A stretch of 13,661 bases of DNA. Origin: an uncultured Vogesella sp. (GTDB taxonomy: Bacteria; Pseudomonadota; Gammaproteobacteria; Burkholderiales; Chromobacteriaceae). The stretch lies in contig CAMLGD010000081.1 of assembly GCA_946479405.1 (NCBI GenBank), positions 1-13,661 of the forward strand, in the 5' to 3' direction. Positions 8,839 to 13,661 of the stretch are shown one piece after another. The translations under genes and the position numbers were made by a program. The first letter of the stretch is position 1. Every line of letters begins with the position of its first letter. The notes under the pieces are model-generated. The model was not told where the DNA came from and did no database searches. It saw only the letters and a list, made by a program, of their open reading frames with translations.

Positions 8839-9069
8839 TTATTTGCGGCGGACGATGAGCAGAAACTTGCCTTCGGTGGTGACGGACGACTCCAGCAGCG
8901 TGTTACCCGTCTGGCGGCAGAAGGCCTCGAAATCCTTGGGCGCGCCTGGGTCGGTAGCCAGCACCGATAGCACTTGGCCGCTCTCCATGGTGGCCAGCGC
9001 TTTTTTCGAGCGCAAAATCGGTAGTGGGCAATTCAGACCGGAAAGGTCCAGCTGTTGATCTGGCTGCAT
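8839..9069 (-). CDS. TusA/SirA-family sulfur-carrier protein
   Basis: A 76-residue cytosolic protein of the TusA fold. The signature CPxP motif is present as CPLP at 14-17 ([19 protein letters not shown]), with C14 as the persulfide-carrying cysteine; the second half has the typical [17 protein letters not shown] pattern (40-56). Family members pass sulfur in tRNA 2-thiouridine formation, molybdopterin synthesis or sulfur oxidation. The exact branch cannot be told here, since no TusBCDE, cysteine desulfurase or sulfur-oxidation genes are nearby; hence no symbol is given. GGGAG lies 6 nt before the ATG. It leads a probable two-gene unit with pyrC and diverges from the NRDE gene. Seen: motif and length. 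Inferred: sulfur relay. Confidence 0.9.
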   Translation of the reverse strand: MQPDQQLDLSGLNCPLPILRSKKALATMESGQVLSVLATDPGAPKDFEAFCRQTGNTLLESSVTTEGKFLLIVRRK

Positions 9070-9142
9070 AGTCGCTCCCTGCTCGCTTAGTCGCTACAAT
9101 AAACCGACCATTTTAAATGAGCTTGGACCCAAAACCCCAACC
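9070..9142. promoter_or_regulatory. Divergent promoter region between the tusA-like gene and the NRDE gene
   Basis: A 73-bp spacer that must carry both promoters unless they lie within the genes. On the - strand TAAAAT (9115-9110) is a good -10, with TTGGGG (9140-9135) as a weak -35 at a long 19-bp spacing. On the + strand TACAAT (9095-9100) is a good -10 without a recognisable -35. Both calls are tentative. Confidence 0.3.
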
Positions 9143-9916
9143 ATGTGCGTGATTGCCCTGGCTTACAAGACACCCGCCCTCGGCCCACTGGTGCTGCTCG
9201 CCAATCGTGACGAGTATTACCGCCGCCCCAGCGCCACGCTGGACTTCTGGCACGATGCACCGCAAACCCTGGGTGGCCGCGACCTGCAGGCCGGCGGCAG
9301 CTGGCTGGCCATCGACACGCGCGGCAGGTTGGCCGCGGTTACCCACATCCGCGATGGGCGCCCGCAAGTCGGGGCGCGCTCACGTGGCGAGCTGGTGCAG
9401 CGCTTCGTCACCGGCGACGAGGAGCCGCTGGCATTTGCCGCCTGGCTGCGCGAGCATCGCCATGAATTTGCCCCGTTCAACCTGCTGTTTGGCCCCAGCA
9501 ATGACCTGCTGCACTTCAACAGTCGCAACGGCATGCTGAACCGCGTCAGCCCCGGCATCCATGTGCTGGCCAACGCCGACATGGACACGCCATGGTTCAA
9601 GAGCGAGCGTCTGCGCGAACGCCTGACCAGCCTGCGCCGTCCGCCGCAAGAAGCGGAGGTACTACCGTGGCTGTGCGACGGTACGGCAGCCGACGTGGGG
9701 GAACTCCCCAATACCGGCGTGGGTCTGGCGCTGGAAAAAATGCTGTCACCCATTTTCATCGTAGGCCGTGACTACGGTACGCGTGCCTCTTCCCTGCTGA
9801 CCGTCAACGCCCGTGGCGAAGTCGGCTTTTCCGAAATCAGCTGGGGCATGGGTGGCCGTGAAAGCGGTCGCCGCCGTTACCAGCTGCGTATTGGACAACC
9901 CAGGACATCAACTTGA
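9143..9916 (+). CDS. NRDE/TANGO2-family protein
   Basis: 257 residues of the NRDE (Transport and Golgi organization 2, TANGO2-like) family. The family-naming NRDE is at 21-24 within LVLLANRDEYYRRPS. Other conserved patches are LGGRDLQAGGSWLAI (43-57), FNLLFGP (112-118) and YGTRASS (211-217). Cys2 directly after the initiator Met is conserved and resembles an N-terminal-nucleophile hydrolase cysteine, which also supports the ATG at 9143 despite a poor ribosome binding site. The biochemical role is unsettled; eukaryotic TANGO2 is linked to heme or lipid handling. There is no signal peptide, so it is presumably cytosolic. The stop overlaps the next start (TTGA), so it is translationally coupled to the CNP1-like gene. 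Confidence 0.88.
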   Translation: MCVIALAYKTPALGPLVLLANRDEYYRRPSATLDFWHDAPQTLGGRDLQAGGSWLAIDTRGRLAAVTHIRDGRPQVGARSRGELVQRFVTGDEEPLAFAAWLREHRHEFAPFNLLFGPSNDLLHFNSRNGMLNRVSPGIHVLANADMDTPWFKSERLRERLTSLRRPPQEAEVLPWLCDGTAADVGELPNTGVGLALEKMLSPIFIVGRDYGTRASSLLTVNARGEVGFSEISWGMGGRESGRRRYQLRIGQPRTST

Positions 9917-10482
9917 AAAAATTATCGCAATCGCTGCCCCTCGTGCTGGCCCTGTTGCTGGCGACCAACCTGGCGCATGCCGATCTGTCCGGCAAGAACC
10001 GCCCTCGCCAAATACCACTGAATCCTTATGTCGAGGATTTCGTCTGGCAGGAAAAACCGCAGGTAATTCCCCCCTACGCCAGCGCGCCACAATGGCTGGA
10101 GCTGCCGATGCCGGCCAGCGTGCGCCCCAAGGTCTTTGTCGACATATCGGATATGCAGTTGGGCGAGGACGAAGTAATCCGTTACACCCTGCGCCAGCTC
10201 AGCAGCAGCGGCATCGAAAATATCAGCCGCGAAGGCTTGTACTGCATCAAGCGCCAGCTGCGCAGCTATGCCTATGGCGATACGGTCAACAAGCGCTGGA
10301 TCGAAGCACAAAACAGCAGCTGGCGCGGCGTGGCCGCAAATGACTGGGTGCGCCGCGAGCTGATCGATGCCATGTGCCCGAAAGGCTGGGCCCCGCCCAC
10401 GCTGGAAGAAGTCCATAGCAATCTGAACAAGGCGGCACATATCGATCGCACGCCGCAGCTGGAAAAAGAGCGCAAGCTGTAA
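9913..10482 (+). CDS. CNP1-like family periplasmic protein (function unknown)
   Basis: 189 residues. The Sec signal peptide is clear: MKKLSQ, a leucine-rich core (9-20) and cleavage after AHA at about 23, leaving a mature protein starting DLSGK. The body matches the CNP1-like pattern: EVIRYTLRQLSSSGIENISREGLYC (87-111; core SSSGIENISREG), LRSYAYG (116-122), W129 and W137, then a late Cys C155. C111 and C155 may form a disulfide. It is expected to be periplasmic, with no lipobox. Initiation is at TTG (9913) with AGGA 7 nt upstream; no ATG fits the signal peptide. TTGA overlaps the NRDE stop, so the two are an operon. The family is named for a Neisseria protein and has no established function. 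It ends at a bidirectional terminator. Confidence 0.85.
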   Translation: MKKLSQSLPLVLALLLATNLAHADLSGKNRPRQIPLNPYVEDFVWQEKPQVIPPYASAPQWLELPMPASVRPKVFVDISDMQLGEDEVIRYTLRQLSSSGIENISREGLYCIKRQLRSYAYGDTVNKRWIEAQNSSWRGVAANDWVRRELIDAMCPKGWAPPTLEEVHSNLNKAAHIDRTPQLEKERKL

Positions 10483-10497
10483 TATCCGCCTGCACGC

Positions 10498-10529
10498 AAA
10501 AAAGCCGCGAACATCGTCGCGGCTTTTTT
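10498..10529. terminator. Bidirectional intrinsic terminator between the CNP1-like gene and lpxC
   Basis: Six A (10498-10503), stem GCCGCGA (10504-10510), loop ACATCG, stem TCGCGGC (10517-10523), six T (10524-10529). It has a T-run on either strand and serves two convergent genes: 15 bp after the CNP1-like stop on the + strand and 17 bp after the lpxC stop on the - strand. Confidence 0.93.
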
Positions 10530-10531
10530 CT

Positions 10532-10551
10532 TGCGGCCAACCTTGCTCACA
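10532..10551. repeat. Dispersed palindromic repeat, copy E, overlapping the lpxC stop
   Basis: TGCGGCCAACCTTGCTCACA matches 16 of 20 positions of the perfect palindrome: the left arm is intact and the right arm decayed. It covers the lpxC stop codon (10549-10547). The 16-mer CTTGCGGCCAACCTTG at 10530-10545 is identical to that at 1847-1862 beside oppF. Confidence 0.6.
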
Positions 10552-11461
10552 ATACTTCCGGCAGACGATGGAAGCTGGACGGTACGTCTTCCTCCTGGGA
10601 GAAGGAGACGAACTCCCAGGCATCCGGGGTTGCCAGCAGCACGCGCAACAGCTTGTTGTTGAGCGCGTGGCCGGATTTGTGGCCACTGAAGGCGGCAATG
10701 AGCGGATGGCCGACGATGTACAAATCACCGATGGCGTCCAGAATCTTGTGGCGCACGAATTCGTCCGGGAAACGCAGCCCCTCCGGATTCAGCACGTACT
10801 CGTCATCGATCACGATGGCGTTGTTGAGGTTGCCGCCGCGCCCCAGCCCGTGCTGACGCATGTATTCCACTTCGTGCATGAAGCCGAAGGTACGTGCCCG
10901 GCTGATCTCGTCGATATACGAGCGGGCAGCGAAATCGATATGCACCGTCTGCGGTGCGCGGTTGAATGCCGGGTGGTTGAATTCTATCGACAGCTCCACG
11001 CTGAAGCCCTCGTGCGGCAGCAGTTTTACCCACTTGTCGCCTTCCACCACTTCCACCGGCTGTTTCACCCGGATGAATTTCTTCGGTCTGGCCTGTTCCT
11101 CGATGCCAGCCGTCTGCAACAGAAAGATGAACGGTGCGGCAGAGCCATCCATGATGGGAATCTCTGCCGCCGTTACATCGACAACCACGTTATCGATGCC
11201 CAGCCCTGCAAAAGCGGACATCAGATGCTCGATCGTGCCGACACGCACGCCGGTGTCTGTCACCAGCGTCGAGGAGAGGCGCGTGTCGTTCACAAGCGAC
11301 GGTTGTGCCGCCACCTCGACCGGCTCGGGCAGGTCGGTGCGGCGAAAGACGATACCGGTGTCGGGCGCAGCCGGGTGCAGGGTGAGTTTCACCCGCTCGC
11401 CGGAATGCAGGCCAACGCCGGTAGCGCTGATCGTCTGTTTCAGCGTGCGCTGCAGAATCAT
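10547..11461 (-). CDS. lpxC: UDP-3-O-acyl-N-acetylglucosamine deacetylase LpxC
   Basis: A zinc enzyme catalysing the committed step of lipid A synthesis, in the cytosol. 304 residues (E. coli 305), and key residues fall at the same numbers as in E. coli: E78 and H79 (TIEHL), T191 (ARTFGF), H238 and D242 ([10 protein letters not shown]) and H265 (SGHKSGH). Zinc ligands H79, H238 and D242, and the catalytic E78/H265 pair, are therefore all present. AGGGA lies about 9 nt before the ATG at 11461. It sits 96 bp downstream of ftsZ on the same strand, the standard end of the division and cell wall cluster. A possible -10 (TAAAAT, 11499-11494) suggests some independent transcription. The C-terminus ends in a dispersed repeat and terminator; secA does not follow as it does in E. 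coli. Confidence 0.97.
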   Translation of the reverse strand: MILQRTLKQTISATGVGLHSGERVKLTLHPAAPDTGIVFRRTDLPEPVEVAAQPSLVNDTRLSSTLVTDTGVRVGTIEHLMSAFAGLGIDNVVVDVTAAEIPIMDGSAAPFIFLLQTAGIEEQARPKKFIRVKQPVEVVEGDKWVKLLPHEGFSVELSIEFNHPAFNRAPQTVHIDFAARSYIDEISRARTFGFMHEVEYMRQHGLGRGGNLNNAIVIDDEYVLNPEGLRFPDEFVRHKILDAIGDLYIVGHPLIAAFSGHKSGHALNNKLLRVLLATPDAWEFVSFSQEEDVPSSFHRLPEVL

Positions 11462-11502
11462 GACTGGCGTCCCTGACTTGATTGATAGCGGTAATTTTAT
11501 CA

Positions 11503-11545
11503 CAGGGCCTTTTCTGCCCTGATTGATTCAGCCGCCGCAATCAAT
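11503..11545 (-). other. Two hairpins in the ftsZ-lpxC spacer
   Basis: ATTGATT (11522-11528) pairs with AATCAAT (11539-11545) across a 10-nt loop. Directly next to it CAGGGC (11503-11508) pairs with GCCCTG (11516-11521) across 7 nt. On the - strand the second hairpin is followed by TGATAAAATT, which holds a possible lpxC -10. Neither hairpin has a T-run, so full termination after ftsZ is unlikely; partial attenuation, RNA processing or chance are the options. Confidence 0.4.
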
Positions 11546-11557
11546 AAGCCGGAACTA

Positions 11558-12745
11558 TCAGTCCGCCTGTTTGCGCAGGAAAGCCGGAATATCGTAGGAC
11601 TCGCTTACTTCCGGATCGGAAAAATCCGCCGACAACGGTGCACGGCGGCCACGGCCACCACGAATCACTGCCGGAGTTTCCAGATCGGCGAAGTTCACTT
11701 CCATGGCGACATTGTCGGTACCGGTCTTCAGCACCTTGATGTAATCCGGGCGCTCGGTGCGGCCGGACTGCGGCTTCTGGCCCAGACCGGTGGCAATCAG
11801 CGTTACGCGGATGGTGTCCTCCGGCATGTCGTCTACTTCGGCGGTACCGAACTTCACCTGCGCATCTTCATCGGCGTACTGACGGATGATGCTCATGATC
11901 TCGCGGTATTCGCTCATCTTCAGGCAACCCGGCGCGGTGGAGATGTTCACCAGTACGCCGCGTGCACCTTCCAGCGTGATGTTGTCCAGCAGCGGGCTGG
12001 CCACGGCCTGCTCGGCGGCCACGCGGGCACGGTCGATGCCCGAGGCGTAGGCGGAACCCATCATCGCCAGACCCATTTCGCCCATCACCGCGCGTACGTC
12101 GGCAAAGTCCACGTTGATCAGGCCCGGGCAGGTGATCACTTCCGAGATACCGGCTACCGCGCCCTTGAGCACGTCGTCGGCCGCGCGGAAAGCTTCGCGC
12201 ATGGTGACGTCTTCACCCAGTACCGCCATCAGTTTTTCGTTCGGGATCACGATCAGCGAGTCGACATGCTTTTTCAGCAGGTCGATGCCATCGCCGGCCA
12301 CGCGCAGACGGCGGCCTTCGTGCTCGAACGGACGGGTTACCACGCCGACAGTGAGGATGCCCAGTTCCTTGGCCACTTCCGCCACCACCGGTGCCGCACC
12401 GGTACCGGTGCCACCGCCCATGCCGGCGGTAACGAACACCATGTTGGCGCCGCGCAGCATCTCGGCGATGCGCTCACGGTCTTCCAGTGCCGCGCTGCGG
12501 CCAACTTCCGGATTGGCACCGGCACCCAGACCGCGGGTCAGGTTGTTGCCCAGCTGCAGTTTCAGGCCCGCCTTGTTGCGTTGCAGCGCCTGTGCATCGG
12601 TGTTGGCGCAGATGAATTCCACACCAGCCACTTTGCTGTCGATCATGTTGTCGATGGCGTTGCAGCCGCCACCGCCTACACCGATCACCTTGATCACTGC
12701 CGCATTGGCAGTTTCTTGCATTACTTCGAATACCATGCCGCTCAT
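11558..12745 (-). CDS. ftsZ: Cell division protein FtsZ
   Basis: The tubulin-like GTPase that forms the cytokinetic Z ring. 395 residues, normal for the family. The N-terminal GTP-binding domain starts with IKVIGVGGGGCNAIDNM (18-34; core IGVGGGGCNA), and the tubulin signature GGGTGTG is at 110-116. The T7 loop NVDFADVRAVM (211-221), with D213 and D216, supplies the catalytic acids to the neighbouring subunit. After a short variable linker (about 325-380) the end is DIPAFLRKQAD (385-395), the conserved peptide bound by FtsA and other Z-ring partners. The ATG at 12745 has AGGAG 7 nt upstream; the in-frame ATG at 12736 would be too far from it. The ftsA stop is 52 bp upstream, in the classic order ftsA-ftsZ-lpxC. 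Confidence 0.98.
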   Translation of the reverse strand: MSGMVFEVMQETANAAVIKVIGVGGGGCNAIDNMIDSKVAGVEFICANTDAQALQRNKAGLKLQLGNNLTRGLGAGANPEVGRSAALEDRERIAEMLRGANMVFVTAGMGGGTGTGAAPVVAEVAKELGILTVGVVTRPFEHEGRRLRVAGDGIDLLKKHVDSLIVIPNEKLMAVLGEDVTMREAFRAADDVLKGAVAGISEVITCPGLINVDFADVRAVMGEMGLAMMGSAYASGIDRARVAAEQAVASPLLDNITLEGARGVLVNISTAPGCLKMSEYREIMSIIRQYADEDAQVKFGTAEVDDMPEDTIRVTLIATGLGQKPQSGRTERPDYIKVLKTGTDNVAMEVNFADLETPAVIRGGRGRRAPLSADFSDPEVSESYDIPAFLRKQAD

Positions 12746-12797
12746 TTTTCCTCTCCTGTAAAAAGATGAGCTGTTGACGGACGAATCGCTTACCTGC

Positions 12798-13661
12798 TTA
12801 GAAGTTGCCGGCGAACCACGCCTTCATCTTCTGGAACATCTGCCCCACACCGGCGCCATCAGACTTGTGGCCGATACGAGGCTGCATCTGGTCCTTGCCG
12901 TACAGCAGCAAGCCCACGCCGGTCGAGAAGCGCGGGTTCTTCACCACTTCCGACAAGCCACCCACATACTTCGGTACGCCGATGCGCACCGGCATGTGGA
13001 ACACTTCTTCGGCCAGTTCCACCATGCCCGGCATCAGGCTGGCACCACCGGTCAATACCATGCCCGAGGACAACACTTCCTCGAAGCCGCTGCGGCGCAG
13101 CTCCTGCTGCACCAGCTGGAACAATTCTTCCACCCGTGGCTCGATCACTTCGGCCAGGGTGGCACGCGACATCTGCCGCGGACCGCGTTCACCCACCCCC
13201 GGCACCTCGATCATCTGCGACGGATCGGCGAGACCAACCAGCGACACGCCGTGCTGGATCTTGATGTCCTCGGCTTCCTTGGTCGGGGTGCGCAGCGCCA
13301 TGGCGATGTCGTTGGTGATCTGGTCACCGGCAATCGGAATCACCGCGGTATGGCGGATGGCGCCGTTGGCGTACACCGCGATATCGGTGGTACCACCGCC
13401 GATGTCGATCAGGCACACGCCCAGCTCGCGCTCGTCTTCCGACAGCACCGCGTTGGCTGACGCCATCGGCTGCAGCACCAGGTCGGACACTTCCAGACCG
13501 CAACGGCGCACGCACTTGGCCACGTTCTGTGCCGCGGATACCGCGCCGGTAACGATGTGCACCTTGGCTTCCAGCCGCACGCCGCTCATGCCCAGCGGCT
13601 CGCGCACACCTTCCTGGCCGTCGATGCTGTATTCCTGGGTCAGGATGTGCAGCACCTGGTG
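12798..13661 (-). CDS. ftsA: Cell division protein FtsA, C-terminal part (5' end outside window)
   Basis: The actin-like ATPase that tethers FtsZ filaments to the inner membrane and recruits later divisome proteins. The frame runs to the right edge, so the start is missing; 287 residues are visible of about 410-420. The fragment begins in the 1C subdomain (HQVLHILTQEYSIDGQEG, 1-18). It includes the phosphate-2 loop VCLIDIGGGTTDIAVY (82-97) and the adenosine motif VLTGGASLMPG (202-212). It ends with MFQKMKAWFAGNF (275-287), a short amphipathic helix expected to insert in the membrane. Alignment by eye with E. coli FtsA is continuous, without gaps suggesting damage. ftsZ follows 52 bp downstream on the same strand. 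Confidence 0.97.
   Translation of the reverse strand, partial: HQVLHILTQEYSIDGQEGVREPLGMSGVRLEAKVHIVTGAVSAAQNVAKCVRRCGLEVSDLVLQPMASANAVLSEDERELGVCLIDIGGGTTDIAVYANGAIRHTAVIPIAGDQITNDIAMALRTPTKEAEDIKIQHGVSLVGLADPSQMIEVPGVGERGPRQMSRATLAEVIEPRVEELFQLVQQELRRSGFEEVLSSGMVLTGGASLMPGMVELAEEVFHMPVRIGVPKYVGGLSEVVKNPRFSTGVGLLLYGKDQMQPRIGHKSDGAGVGQMFQKMKAWFAGNF

Noticed and set aside
9032..9041. Near-match to the neisserial DNA uptake word (TTCAGACCGG against TTCAGACGGC)
   Set aside because: A single imperfect copy inside the conserved coding region of the tusA-like gene; no other convincing copies were noticed in 13.6 kb, although such words are dense in genomes that use them.

Overview
The window is GC-rich housekeeping DNA from a Gram-negative bacterium. 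It carries a Gram-negative cell-division/lipid A block (ftsA, ftsZ, lpxC), a CNP1-like periplasmic protein (a family I know mainly from Betaproteobacteria, first named in Neisseria), a gammaproteobacteria-style class II PyrC and a complete Opp peptide permease. Together these suggest a betaproteobacterium, probably of the order Neisseriales (Chromobacteriaceae-like). That placement is an inference from gene content and protein sequence; no rRNA is present.

Layout, left to right. The end of secA (+ strand, cut by the left edge) closes with a strong intrinsic terminator, and a CPBP-family membrane protease gene follows closely on the same strand. It converges on a five-gene opp operon on the - strand (read oppA, oppB, oppC, oppD, oppF from right to left), which ends in an intrinsic terminator. 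Upstream of oppA is a leader of about 225 bp with a plausible sigma70 promoter, a dyad and a strong hairpin just before the ribosome binding site. Next on the - strand is a tusA-like sulfur-carrier gene followed by pyrC (dihydroorotase). Divergent from tusA, on the + strand, is an NRDE/TANGO2-family gene translationally overlapping a CNP1-like gene. A bidirectional terminator separates these from the right-hand - strand block: ftsA (cut by the right edge), ftsZ and lpxC.

The genes form four transcription blocks: protein export (secA plus CPBP protease), peptide uptake (opp), pyrimidine/sulfur metabolism (tusA-pyrC), and division plus outer-membrane biogenesis (ftsA-ftsZ-lpxC). The two-gene NRDE-CNP1 unit is the least understood part. 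I see no mobile element, CRISPR array, tRNA or rRNA.

The most interesting non-genic signal is a dispersed 20-bp palindrome-like repeat, TGCGGCCAACGTTGGCCGCA, with five copies of at least 16/20 identity. Three of them lie immediately downstream of - strand stop codons (oppF, tusA, lpxC). I found no convincing new multi-gene system; the region is otherwise conventional.
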